A stretch of 64,000 nt of DNA from MED-G105 sp039025235 (GTDB lineage Bacteria > Pseudomonadota > Alphaproteobacteria > Caulobacterales > Parvularculaceae): NCBI GenBank assembly GCA_039025235.1, contig JBCCOS010000003.1:1-64000 (forward strand). Reading direction: 5' to 3'. Within the stretch, counting starts at the first letter, position 1, and every line of letters starts with the position of its first letter. Of this stretch, positions 1 through 8,387 are shown in pieces. The position numbers and the translations under genes were made by a program. Below the pieces are notes generated by a model that worked only from the letters and a program-made list of their open reading frames with translations, was not told where the DNA came from and ran no database searches.

Positions 1-45
1 AACATAGCTGAAAAGCTGTGGGTTCTCACCGTCTTCACCTCGCAT
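1..45 (-). CDS. Transposase, N-terminal fragment (runs off window)
   Basis: Only the first 15 codons are inside the window. They read MRGEDGENPQLFSYV, which resembles the opening of IS1182/IS5-like DDE transposases (pattern MRG-x-D/E ... FSYV). An AGGAGG ribosome-binding site lies at 54-59 on the minus strand, 8 nt before this ATG; a second ATG at 48-50 is in another frame and too close to it. The reading frame is open to the window edge. The family call rests on the short N-terminal motif and is therefore moderate; being the start of a gene is well supported by the Shine-Dalgarno sequence. Confidence 0.55.
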   Translation of the reverse strand, partial: MRGEDGENPQLFSYV

Positions 46-119
46 GTCATGATCCTCCTGAACAAATCAGTGAAACACAATTTGATGAAAACATGGAGAG
101 TTTTTCAGCAGCCTGTTAG
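1..119 (-). mobile_element. Insertion sequence end (partial)
   Basis: The transposase start at 45 is followed upstream by about 50 bp of leader and then GAGTTTTTCAGCAGCCTGTT at 98-117, which resembles the terminal repeat (CAGGCTGCTGAAAAACTC when read from the outside) seen at ends of IS1182-like elements. The neighbouring dioxygenase gene terminates with a TAA at 116-118, i.e. at the element boundary. The other IS end is outside the window, so the inverted repeat and any target duplication cannot be confirmed. Confidence 0.5.
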
Positions 120-1009
120 GCGGTTTTCGACCGATGGGCTTGCATTTCATAAATCGATGTTCGCTCAACCGGGGGGAGCGGTAACGGAAGGCGGATATCA
201 ATTTCTTCCGAACGGGGCGTAAATGACAGATCGCCGACAAGCATGCATTCCTCTGCATAGCGGCGGATATCTTTCACATCGATTTTGTAAGACATCGGAA
301 GAAGGGGCCAGGCATCACCGGCGGCGCATTCCAAGAAGAGCATTCTGCGGGACTTATCGGACCGGTTCAATTCAGACCCATGGACAGCGTGTCCGTGATG
401 AAGACTAATGCTGCCTGCCGGGCCGATAAGCTTGGACGCTTTTGCGACATCTAAGTTATTCTTCGCGAGGTCGATCGACCCGACGAATATTCCGTCTTCA
501 TGGTGATCCAGCACTTTACCGGAATGGGAGTTCGGAAATGCCATTAAGGGAGCATTTTCTTCATTAATATCATCAAGGAAAAGCCCGAGTGCAGCAACAC
601 TTCTGTTGGTATGGGGATAATGAGCAAAATCCTGATGCCAATCCACCAACGCGCCAACGCCTGGTGCCTTGATATTTAATTTTGTGTTCTGAAGCCTTAC
701 CGAGGGACCAAGCACCGACTGTAATGCAGCCACAAGCGCTGGCGTGCGGATAAACGCCCTAAATTTTTCCGAGATACGATGGGGGTTCATGATCCGACGA
801 AGAACATTTGGATCATTTGTTTCGAATTCAAAAGCTTGGAAAAAGTCGTCGGACGACTCCATTTCACGCGCTTTGATCGCATCGTCTCTAAGGCGATCAA
901 TCTCCCGGTTCAAATCAGCAATGGTGTCTGCGTCTATGACGCTAGGGCACATAACGAAGCCATCCCGGTGATAATCCTCAAGCTGGCGGTCGGTTAATCC
1001 CGTAAACAT
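116..1009 (-). CDS. Phytanoyl-CoA dioxygenase (PhyH) family protein
   Basis: 297-residue Fe(II)/2-oxoglutarate-dependent oxygenase of the PhyH family. The iron-binding facial triad is visible: H125-x-D127 in WHQDF and the distal H210 in HGHAVHGS, followed by an Arg pair (221-222) suited to bind 2-oxoglutarate. Substrate is unknown; family members hydroxylate acyl-CoAs, ectoine or small metabolites. The start at 1009 has an AAGGGAAAAGAG-type purine-rich site upstream. The TAA stop falls at the edge of the insertion sequence at 1-119, so the last residues may have been altered by the insertion. The gene is followed upstream by an amidohydrolase on the same strand after a 200-bp gap. Confidence 0.85.
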   Translation of the reverse strand: MFTGLTDRQLEDYHRDGFVMCPSVIDADTIADLNREIDRLRDDAIKAREMESSDDFFQAFEFETNDPNVLRRIMNPHRISEKFRAFIRTPALVAALQSVLGPSVRLQNTKLNIKAPGVGALVDWHQDFAHYPHTNRSVAALGLFLDDINEENAPLMAFPNSHSGKVLDHHEDGIFVGSIDLAKNNLDVAKASKLIGPAGSISLHHGHAVHGSELNRSDKSRRMLFLECAAGDAWPLLPMSYKIDVKDIRRYAEECMLVGDLSFTPRSEEIDIRLPLPLPPVERTSIYEMQAHRSKTA

Positions 1010-1210
1010 TGAACTCTTTTCCCTTGTTTATTTGCGTTGTTTGTTTCGGTTGTTTATTTTGGATTTTTGTCTCGGTTTTCCCTTTGCCACTCGTTAACGG
1101 GCGCAAAGACTATAATTTCATGAGCGGTACAATAATCAGTACAAGTGCGCTAGGTCGAAGTTCAGCAATATTTGTCTTTGCTTTTCCCAGTGCTTCTCTT
1201 TGTGCTTATC

Positions 1211-2071
1211 CTATGCATAGAGCTGCGATGGATTGCCGACCAAAATTCTGTCTCGCGCGGTCCGGTCGTTTCTTGTCCAGGTTGATAAAAGATCAAGCAA
1301 TGCCCTTTCTGTGGGTGGTCGTGCAATGCCGGGGTGGGGGTAATTCGTGGCCCAAACTAGGCGATCGGGTCTGTGTGCCACGGTCGCTTGAGCCAACGGC
1401 ACGATATCGCGATAATCTGACGAACCGTCTGCGGACATTTCATAAGGCCCTGACATTTTGACCCAAATACGATTCGTATCAAGAAGTTTAAGGAGCGTCA
1501 CAAGACCCTCATCATCAATTTTTGGTGGCGAACGAAACTTGCCATTGTGTTCGATAACAATTGGGCACGCTAAAGATGTTAAGAGGGAGAAGAGGTCGGG
1601 AAGCATTTCCCCTTCGATTTGAATTTGTAAGTGCCAACCGAAGGGTTCGATCGTCTCACAGAGTTTTGGCAGGTCATTCCAATTAAGGACGGCGCCCTCA
1701 AGCATGTACGCACGGGCACCGCGTGCCCCTAGACGATGAAATGTCCGAATAGCGTCGACGTCGACATCTGCAGGGACGACCACAACGGCCCGTGCGTCGT
1801 CGCCATAAGCGGTGAGTGCATCAAACATGACGCTGTTGTCAAAACCGTAGGCAACGGACTGAACAGCGACGAAACGGGAAATGCCCGCAGCAGCCCGAAC
1901 TTTGTTATAGCTCTCGACCGTTGCCTCAGGCATCTGAAACCCACCAACCGGAGACGTGTTCCCCGTCTCATCAGGCCCATAAAAGTGCATGTGGCAGTCC
2001 CAAGCGCCACTAGGTATAGAGGATTTAATGGAAAGGGCGGGGCCGTCGTTCATTGTTTGCTGCGCCCTCAT
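1211..2071 (-). CDS. Amidohydrolase family 2 protein (LigI/PDC-lactonase-like)
   Basis: 286-residue TIM-barrel metal-dependent hydrolase of the amidohydrolase_2 group, which includes 2-pyrone-4,6-dicarboxylate lactonase and other lactonases/decarboxylases. The strand-1 motif WDCHMHFYGP gives the HxH pair; IEHNGKF near the middle and WATNYPHPG near the C-terminus are the other family signatures. In the last motif the usual catalytic Asp (T/S-D-W-P-H) is Asn, so either this is one of the Asn-bearing subgroups or activity is changed. ATG at 2071 is used; an in-frame ATG lies six codons later. Substrate cannot be assigned; the same-strand PhyH gene downstream hints at small-molecule catabolism. 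Confidence 0.75.
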   Translation of the reverse strand: MRAQQTMNDGPALSIKSSIPSGAWDCHMHFYGPDETGNTSPVGGFQMPEATVESYNKVRAAAGISRFVAVQSVAYGFDNSVMFDALTAYGDDARAVVVVPADVDVDAIRTFHRLGARGARAYMLEGAVLNWNDLPKLCETIEPFGWHLQIQIEGEMLPDLFSLLTSLACPIVIEHNGKFRSPPKIDDEGLVTLLKLLDTNRIWVKMSGPYEMSADGSSDYRDIVPLAQATVAHRPDRLVWATNYPHPGIARPPTERALLDLLSTWTRNDRTARDRILVGNPSQLYA

Positions 2072-2374
2072 GGGAAGCGCTTCTGGCAGTCGAGCTGAAA
2101 ACCCGAATAAAAAACTCAGCTTAAATCTTGAATGCTCATCTCATGGTTCCACCACGGGTCGCATTCGTCAATAGTAACGACCATCGGATGCTTTTCACTT
2201 TTCTAGAAATTGCCCCTTTGTCGTCCATGCGTGCCCCCCCCGCGCAACCGCTTGCGTACCCCCTCTTCGCAAGAAGAGGTGAGCGCGGCCGCGCAATCAT
2301 CAAGGCGCCGATGGTACAAAGGACCCCGCCAAAGGACATGACCAAAGAGCAAAACAACGCCCTGGTGTGCGGCA
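2072..2374. other. Gap between amidohydrolase and gloB
   Basis: No convincing gene. A short perfect hairpin CTCTTC-GCAA-GAAGAG sits around 2263-2278 in G/C-rich DNA without a following T run. Small open frames here have no ribosome-binding site or recognisable sequence. Confidence 0.4.
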
Positions 2375-3142
2375 TTAGAAATTGTCTTTTCGCTGACGAA
2401 CCTCAGTAAAAACGGCAAGATCGCTCGCGGCCTCCATATGGAGTGCCGCCCTCAAAACGGGATCATCGGCGCGCAGAAAGGGGTTGGTGGCGCATTCCGT
2501 GGCAAGCGTTGTAGGGACGGTCGGCGTGTCATCGGACCTTAAAAGGGCGATCTCTTCTGCACGTGCTTTCAGTCTTTCATTTTCAGGTTCAAGCGACACA
2601 GCAAACCGACTATTGCCTTCGGTGTATTCATGCGCGCAGTAAAGAACAGTGTCTTGAGGCCATGCTCTGACTTTCAAAAGTGATTGCCACATTTGCTGCG
2701 GCGTTCCTTCAAACAATCGACCGCAGCCAAGGGCAAATAGCGTATCCCCCACAAATGCAAGACCATCATCTTTGAAGTGAAAAACGATATGCCCCGCGGT
2801 ATGGCCAGGCGTTTCAAAGACCGACGCTTTTGAGTCGCCAATAGAGACGTGCTCGCCCTCGCTGACCGCTTGATCAATACCGGGGATCTTGTCCGCTTCA
2901 CTCCGTGGGCCAATAATTTTACAATTCCACTTTTCCTTGAGGGCAATATTTCCTCCGGTATGGTCCCAATGGTGGTGTGTGTTCAATATGAGATCCAGCT
3001 GCCAGCCCGCTTCTTCTAGGGCCTCGTTTATTTTTTCTGCCTCGGGCGTATCAATCGCCGCGACCTTTTTTGTCGCCTCATCACGGACAAGGAATCCGTA
3101 ATTGTCCATCAAACAGGGAAATTGTTTTACTTGTAGGGGCAT
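2375..3142 (-). CDS. gloB: Hydroxyacylglutathione hydrolase (glyoxalase II)
   Basis: 255-residue metallo-beta-lactamase-fold thiolesterase that hydrolyses S-D-lactoylglutathione to lactate and glutathione in methylglyoxal detoxification. The binuclear metal motif THHHWDHTGG supplies H56, H58, D60 and H61; GHTAGH and the AHEYT motif supply later ligands (H and the C-terminal substrate domain with CATNPFLR). Length matches the family. It is divergent from a small methyltransferase gene, an arrangement common in alphaproteobacteria, which supports the assignment. Confidence 0.93.
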   Translation of the reverse strand: MPLQVKQFPCLMDNYGFLVRDEATKKVAAIDTPEAEKINEALEEAGWQLDLILNTHHHWDHTGGNIALKEKWNCKIIGPRSEADKIPGIDQAVSEGEHVSIGDSKASVFETPGHTAGHIVFHFKDDGLAFVGDTLFALGCGRLFEGTPQQMWQSLLKVRAWPQDTVLYCAHEYTEGNSRFAVSLEPENERLKARAEEIALLRSDDTPTVPTTLATECATNPFLRADDPVLRAALHMEAASDLAVFTEVRQRKDNF

Positions 3143-3447
3143 AGGGCGCCTCTTTTGAAAACGGTGTGAAAGCTAACATATGGTTTAACCGTCCACTCTT
3201 ATTGCACAACCAATATGGCCAGCGAGCGCTTCTAAGTCGCAAACAACGGCTGGCCTTTTGTAGCATCATCCGCAACATGTGGATTGAGATGAACCGCGCG
3301 CTCCATTGAACCATAAAAAAGAAAGTTCCCCGAAAGCGCTATCTTTAAACCCGTTATTAACGCGCTAAATCTCTCTTATGACTGTCGTTTTGGCGACGCC
3401 ACCGGCATCACGGTTTGGCGAAGCCTTTTGGAAACATGTAGCAGGCC
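3143..3447. other. Divergent gap, gloB / methyltransferase
   Basis: Promoter region for two divergent genes. No repeat, hairpin or RNA gene was recognised; an overlapping + strand open frame starting at 3378 lies in a different frame from the methyltransferase and looks spurious. Confidence 0.4.
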
Positions 3448-4224
3448 ATGCGCACCGATATTGTAGATCTCCACGGATTTTACGCGTCATCACTGGGAAC
3501 GGCGGCTGCGGCTTTGATTATCGAGCAACTGCGTGCTGCTTGGCCGGACGAACGCGGATGCCGCGTGGCGGGCTTTGGGTATTGTGAGCCTTTCCTCAAG
3601 GCCTTCCCCGACGCAGAACGCACGATTGCCATGGCCCCCGCGGGACAAGGGGTTATTCGTTGGCCGACGGGTGAGCCCAACCGAGCTAGCCTCGTGGCAG
3701 AGCATCATTGGCCGCTACCCGATGCCTCTGTAGACCGCCTTCTTATTGCCCACGGTCTTGAAGAAACAGGAAAACCACAACAACTGATGCGAGAGGCGTG
3801 GCGGGTTCTTTCAGATCAAGGCCGGGTCATCATCATTGCCTCTCATCGTCGCGGCGCCTGGTCGATGGTGGATTCGACCCCGTTCGCGGCAGGGCGACCC
3901 TACCTCAATGGCCAGTTAAAACGGTTATTGGTCGATGCGATGTTTACGCCAGCAAGGGTTGCCCGCGCTCTTTACTTGCCGCCGCTTCAAACCCGCATTG
4001 TGGTTCGCGCGGCCAATAGCTGGGAAAAAACGGGTGCCCTCTTATGGCCTTGGCTTGGTGGTATTTTGCTGATTGAAGCGAGAAAGGACCTTGCCCGTCC
4101 AGCAACGCGAGCATTGAGGGCGCAAAGGCGCTTAACAGCCCCCTCGCGACCGGCGTTCGCTCAACCGAGCTCGCGAGACCGTAACAATCTGCCAGATTTT
4201 CGAAACGATTCAATTGAACGATAG
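3448..4224 (+). CDS. Class I SAM-dependent methyltransferase-like protein (gloB neighbour)
   Basis: 258 residues. The N-terminus MRTDIVDLHGFYASSLG is characteristic of the alphaproteobacterial methyltransferase-fold protein encoded beside gloB. The glycine-rich SAM motif is weak (VAGFGYCEPFL, residues about 41-51), and a Methyltransf_11-like core follows (ASVDRLLIAHGLEE, then REAWRVLSDQGRVII). A role in the GloB pathway is suggested only by conserved neighbourhood. The C-terminal 30 residues are Arg/Ser-rich and probably disordered. An AGCAGG sequence precedes the ATG. Confidence 0.75.
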   Translation: MRTDIVDLHGFYASSLGTAAAALIIEQLRAAWPDERGCRVAGFGYCEPFLKAFPDAERTIAMAPAGQGVIRWPTGEPNRASLVAEHHWPLPDASVDRLLIAHGLEETGKPQQLMREAWRVLSDQGRVIIIASHRRGAWSMVDSTPFAAGRPYLNGQLKRLLVDAMFTPARVARALYLPPLQTRIVVRAANSWEKTGALLWPWLGGILLIEARKDLARPATRALRAQRRLTAPSRPAFAQPSSRDRNNLPDFRNDSIER

Positions 4225-4374
4225 ATGTCGCGGGGCGCTCAGCATTAAGGCCGCTTCATGACCGGTGATTGGAAATTGCCTTCGATCTGAAATTGCCTAA
4301 AATCGAGTGTTGGACGTACGCGGGGGTGAGCGCTATACGCTCTATAGATCTCAAAAAATTTCTCAGCTGGCAAA

Positions 4375-4412
4375 ACCAGTGCGGACGAATAAAGACCAGT
4401 GCGGACGAATAA
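4375..4412. repeat. 20-bp tandem duplication at the hisC start
   Basis: ACCAGTGCGGACGAATAA occurs at 4375-4392 and again at 4395-4412, a 20-bp period with an 18-bp identical core. Each copy carries a GTG; the second (4399) is the first codon of the long hisC reading frame. Because 20 is not a multiple of 3 the two GTGs are out of phase. Confidence 0.9.
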
Positions 4413-5634
4413 CGTGACCCTGCAACAAAAAAGCGGCAAACCCAACGCCAAGATAAATACCGACGCGTCAACAAATACTAGTGCGCCGACAAATACCCGC
4501 GAGAAAGCGAAAGTCGATGCCCCGAAGCGCCATCGCCCACGACCGCGCGACGGAATTTTGTCGATTGCAGCCTATAAACCAGGCGCGTCTAAAGGCCCAT
4601 CCAAAGAGGCTGGCGAACAGCGCGTTTTCAAGCTGTCTTCCAATGAATCAGCCCTTGGGCCCAGTCCCAACACGATAAAAGCGCTTAGCGGAGCGGGGCG
4701 TTCAATCCATCTTTATCCCGACGGATCCGCCACAGCACTCAGAGAAATCATCGCCGATGTGCATGGCCTTGACCCCCGCCGGGTCATCTGCGGCACCGGG
4801 TCTGATGAGTTGTTGCAGCTCCTTCCAAGAGCCTATGCTGGACCGGGCGATAGTATTGTGCAAACAGAGCATGGGTTTCTCGTTTATGCGATTGCTGCAC
4901 AGTCCTGTGGGGCGACCCCGCGCTATGCGAAAGAAACGAACTTGACCGCTGATGTTGACGCGATCCTTGGTGCCGTCGACGAAACAACGCGGATGGTTTT
5001 TCTGGCAAACCCGAATAACCCGACCGGAACCTATCTGCCTGATCACGAAATCATCCGCTTGCACGAAGGCCTTCCAAGTGATGTGATCCTCGTACTCGAT
5101 GGAGCCTATGCTGAATACATCACGCAGGCTGATTATGAACCGGGTGCCACACTCGTCGACGAATTTGACAACGTCGTCATGACAAGAACATTTTCGAAGA
5201 TCTATGGTCTCGGCGGTTTGCGCCTCGGCTGGGGATATTTCCCAACGGAGATTGCCGACGTGGTCAATCGGATCCGTGGCCCATTCAATGTCAGCGCGCC
5301 AGCCATTGACGCTGGCATTGCGGCGATGAAAGATCAGCGGTTTGTCGGCTTAAACCGAGACCATAATACCGCAGAACGCAACAGGATGGCAAAACGCCTT
5401 CAGGCATTGGGACTTCGGCTCACGCCAAGTGTCTGTAATTTCCTGCTGATCAATATACCGTCAACCGATGGAAAATCAGCGAGCGATGCGGTGGATTTTC
5501 TCGCAAAGCGGAATATTCTGGTGCGGAATGTTTCTTCCTACAAACTACCCGATTGGATCCGCGTTTCAATTGGACCGACAGACGCGAACGATGCATTCCT
5601 TGATGGCATAGAGGCTTATCTTTCCCATGCCTAA
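4399..5634 (+). CDS. hisC: Histidinol-phosphate aminotransferase
   Basis: PLP-dependent class II aminotransferase converting imidazole-acetol phosphate to histidinol phosphate; in alphaproteobacteria the copy next to tyrA may also serve aromatic amino-acid transamination. Family motifs: FKLSSNES near residue 78, YPDGSA, NPNNPTGT, the PLP-lysine segment TFSKIYGLGGLRLGW, and C-terminal IRVSIG. Homology begins near residue 50 (RDGILSIAAYKPG); before it lies a Thr/Asn/Ala-rich extension. The GTG at 4399 is the most upstream possibility, with another GTG at 4414; neither has a clear ribosome-binding site and there is no in-frame ATG before the core. The 3' end overlaps tyrA by 8 nt, indicating co-transcription. 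Confidence 0.9.
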   Translation: MRTNNVTLQQKSGKPNAKINTDASTNTSAPTNTREKAKVDAPKRHRPRPRDGILSIAAYKPGASKGPSKEAGEQRVFKLSSNESALGPSPNTIKALSGAGRSIHLYPDGSATALREIIADVHGLDPRRVICGTGSDELLQLLPRAYAGPGDSIVQTEHGFLVYAIAAQSCGATPRYAKETNLTADVDAILGAVDETTRMVFLANPNNPTGTYLPDHEIIRLHEGLPSDVILVLDGAYAEYITQADYEPGATLVDEFDNVVMTRTFSKIYGLGGLRLGWGYFPTEIADVVNRIRGPFNVSAPAIDAGIAAMKDQRFVGLNRDHNTAERNRMAKRLQALGLRLTPSVCNFLLINIPSTDGKSASDAVDFLAKRNILVRNVSSYKLPDWIRVSIGPTDANDAFLDGIEAYLSHA

Positions 5635-6547
5635 CACCATAAACTTTGACAGAGTGTGCCTTATTGGTGTTGGGCTCATTGGCTCATCCCTTGTCCTTGC
5701 CATACGCGAAAATAATCTTTCTAAAGAAATTATCGGCTTCGATCTCAATGACAAGGCGCTCATTCAGGCAAAATCTCTTGGCATCATTGATGAAGCGAGA
5801 AATTCATTAGATGAAGCGGTAGAAAATGCCGACCTCATCATCATTGCAACGCCTGTGGGGGCGTCAAGCGAGATCATTCATACTCTATCGAAAAATAAAA
5901 CAACGGCCCTTATTATTGATGTGGGGTCCGTCAAAGCGACTATTGTTGATGCCGCGCAAGCCGTCGGCAAGGACCTCACCATCGTGCCGTGCCATCCTAT
6001 TGCTGGGACCGAGCAATCGGGCCCTGAAGCAGGGTTCGCGCGCCTTTTTAACGATCGCTGGTGCATTGTCACACCATTACCGCGTACCGATGATGCCTAT
6101 CGACGAGCAACGGAGACCGCTGCCGCGTTATGGCGCGCGGTTGGCAGCAAAGTTGAGATCATGGATGCCGCCCATCACGATCTTGCCCTTGCTGTGACGA
6201 GCCACTTGCCGCATTTAATTGCCTTTACCCTCGTTGGGGCGGCGGACGACTTAGAAAACGTCAATGAAGCGGAGATTGTAAAATACTCTGCAGGCGGATT
6301 TCGCGACTTTACGCGGATTGCCGCTTCAGATCCTGTCATGTGGCGCGATGTTTTCCTTGGCAACAAGGAGGCTGTGTTAGAGGTGCTTGGACGGTTCTCG
6401 GAAGAGTTGTCCATACTGCAAAGGGCAATACGGTGGGGTGATGCTCAAACCCTCGAACAGTCTTTTTCACGCGGTCGCCGTCTGCGCCGCGCTATCGTAG
6501 AGGCGGGACAAGAGACCGGCAAACCGAATTTCGGTCGCGACCGTTAA
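5627..6547 (+). CDS. tyrA: Prephenate/arogenate dehydrogenase
   Basis: 306-residue NAD(P)-dependent dehydrogenase of tyrosine biosynthesis. The Rossmann motif LIGVGLIGSS (G14, G16, G19) is at the N-terminus, followed by DVGSVK and the active-site region CHPIAGTEQSGPE and the helix with HLPHLIAF. Length matches monofunctional TyrA; no chorismate mutase or ACT domain is fused. It overlaps the end of hisC by 8 nt, consistent with translational coupling and with the usual alphaproteobacterial hisC-tyrA pair. Confidence 0.92.
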   Translation: MPNTINFDRVCLIGVGLIGSSLVLAIRENNLSKEIIGFDLNDKALIQAKSLGIIDEARNSLDEAVENADLIIIATPVGASSEIIHTLSKNKTTALIIDVGSVKATIVDAAQAVGKDLTIVPCHPIAGTEQSGPEAGFARLFNDRWCIVTPLPRTDDAYRRATETAAALWRAVGSKVEIMDAAHHDLALAVTSHLPHLIAFTLVGAADDLENVNEAEIVKYSAGGFRDFTRIAASDPVMWRDVFLGNKEAVLEVLGRFSEELSILQRAIRWGDAQTLEQSFSRGRRLRRAIVEAGQETGKPNFGRDR

Positions 6548-6616
6548 ATGCAGTTTGATTGCTGATGGAATATCCCGAAAAACCGACTTAGCCATTTTCG
6601 TAGAAGGAATACGCCC

Positions 6617-7222
6617 ATGGAAACGCTAGACGCCATTTACAAAAGACGGTCCATCAAAGAATTCGACCCAAACCACAAACTCACAACAGAAGAAGAAACG
6701 AAAATACTGGAAGCCGCGATCCAGGCACCCTCCAGCTTCAATATCCAGCATTGGCGTTTTGTGATTTTACGCGACATGAATTTGCGACAACGTTTGCGTA
6801 AAGAGTTCAGTCCCGATCAAGCGCAGATAACCGATGCATCGCTCCTCATCTTAATGACAGCCGATACGAAGGCCTTTGAAAAAGATCCTCAGCGCTATTG
6901 GGCAAACGCGCCTAAGGAAGTTGCCGATCTGCTCGTCAATTGGATGGGGCCATTTCACGACGGTCGTGAATGGCTGCAGCGTGACGAAGCGCAACGCTCT
7001 ATCGGTATGGCAATGCAAAATATTATGCTTGCAGCAACGGCAATGGGATATGCCAGTTGCCCTATGATTGGCTTCGAGATTGAAGAAGTGGCCAACCTCA
7101 TTGATCTCCCCAAAGATCACGTGATGGGACCATTGGTTGCCATTGGCAAAGGAACGAAAGATCCATGGCCGAAGCCCGGACAAATACCGTTGTCAGAGCT
7201 TATTGTTGAAAATACGTTCTAA
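6617..7222 (+). CDS. Nitroreductase family protein
   Basis: 201-residue FMN-dependent nitroreductase-fold protein. The YKRRSIKEF motif at residues 8-16 (FMN phosphate binding), the APSSFNIQHWRF segment and MAIQN-like helix (MAMQNIMLAATAMGY) with a C-terminal GPLVAIGKGT are family signatures. Such enzymes reduce nitro compounds or quinones with NAD(P)H; the physiological substrate is not evident. AAGGAAT precedes the ATG at a normal distance. It starts 69 nt after tyrA and could be in the same transcript. Confidence 0.85.
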   Translation: METLDAIYKRRSIKEFDPNHKLTTEEETKILEAAIQAPSSFNIQHWRFVILRDMNLRQRLRKEFSPDQAQITDASLLILMTADTKAFEKDPQRYWANAPKEVADLLVNWMGPFHDGREWLQRDEAQRSIGMAMQNIMLAATAMGYASCPMIGFEIEEVANLIDLPKDHVMGPLVAIGKGTKDPWPKPGQIPLSELIVENTF

Positions 7223-7500
7223 ATTTTGAAAGCATTCTGGGCGCAGAGCGCGGACGATTCGACGCCAAAGCGTCCCCAGCGGAAATGCGCAAAAAGCGCC
7301 TCCTTAAGTGTTCTGCTAGTGCCTATAATGAAATTAACGATGAGAGCGTTTATTGCAAAAATGGATGGTGGAGATATAGACGTCAAAAGGTCGGCGTATT
7401 TCCCAATGAAATGTCCAGAAATCGCCCAGAAAACGCGTACAAATCTTGAAGCAAAACCGTCGCCCGATGAATAATGATCCAAGCGAAAAAAGGAGGGCTT

Positions 7501-8382
7501 GTGTCGGAAACTGTTCGCTCCGATAACCCACCAATATCCGTTTATATAAGAACAAAAAATGAAGCGCGTTTGATTGCTAAGGTTGTCTCTTCAGCACTCC
7601 AAATTGGGCGCGAGGTTGTTGTTGTTGACTCAGGGTCGACCGACGGAACGATCGATTTGGCGAAAGCCGCTGGTGCCCGTGTCATTGAGCACAGCTGGTC
7701 CGGCAACGGACATCAAAAACGGTTTGCAGAAGAGCAATGTCAGTTTGACTGGCTTCTTGATCTCGATGGCGACGAGATCATGCCGCAAAAACTTGCCGAT
7801 GAAATTCGTGGGCTGTTTGCTCATGGCGAACCGTCATGCTCCGTCTACAAAACGCCAATGGCCATTGTTCCCCCGGTCGGGTCACCGTGGTTAAGCTTCG
7901 GATTGCAGCGGCGGACAAAGCTCTATGACCGGCGCAAAATCCGTATGCCCGAACACATGTACTGGGATCAATTCGAGATACCGCCCGGAACGCCTGTAGG
8001 TAAGCTGACTGAGCCGCTCCTTCACAGCGCTGTTGGCGATGCCCATCATTTAATGAATAAGCTTAATCAACATAGTACGCAAAGAGCCAATATTGAAAGT
8101 ACACGATCAACTTTTGTAATCATAATACGAATTATTTTAGGGCTTCCTGTTTACTTCTTGAAGAGATATTTGTTTGAAGGTTTGTTCCGTGGAGGGGTAT
8201 ACGGATTTGCATACGCATTGATGACAGCCTTCAGGAGATGGCTCGTGGACGTCAAGATGTATGAAAAACGGAAATCCCATGACCCATCTATCAATCATGA
8301 CCAAGCCATCGATGAAGACGAAACGACTTTGACAAAGTCGGCTGATGTATCAGCTGGCTTACCTCGGGATCCAAAGGTCTGA
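7501..8382 (+). CDS. Glycosyltransferase family 2 protein (LPS core type)
   Basis: 293-residue GT-A glycosyltransferase resembling the WaaE/KdtX-like beta-glucosyltransferases acting on lipopolysaccharide core. Motifs: IRTKNEA near the N-terminus, VVVDSGSTDGT, and the metal-binding DLDGDE; a hydrophobic segment FVIIIRIILGLPVYFL follows near residue 205-220, which could contact the membrane. I choose GTG 7501 because AGGAGG at 7491-7496 lies 4 nt upstream; an ATG at 7474 would place this ribosome-binding site inside the gene. The C-terminus is a polar tail. The FkbM methyltransferase gene follows after 5 nt. Confidence 0.8.
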   Translation: MSETVRSDNPPISVYIRTKNEARLIAKVVSSALQIGREVVVVDSGSTDGTIDLAKAAGARVIEHSWSGNGHQKRFAEEQCQFDWLLDLDGDEIMPQKLADEIRGLFAHGEPSCSVYKTPMAIVPPVGSPWLSFGLQRRTKLYDRRKIRMPEHMYWDQFEIPPGTPVGKLTEPLLHSAVGDAHHLMNKLNQHSTQRANIESTRSTFVIIIRIILGLPVYFLKRYLFEGLFRGGVYGFAYALMTAFRRWLVDVKMYEKRKSHDPSINHDQAIDEDETTLTKSADVSAGLPRDPKV

Positions 8383-8387
8383 TCCAT

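Noticed and set aside
1009..1461. 150-codon + strand frame overlapping the PhyH/amidohydrolase region
   Set aside because: Overlaps the amidohydrolase gene antisense and lacks recognisable sequence.
2136..2375. 79-codon minus frame with hydrophobic start after gloB
   Set aside because: Begins at the last bases of gloB, has no good start signal and an unlikely C-terminal composition.
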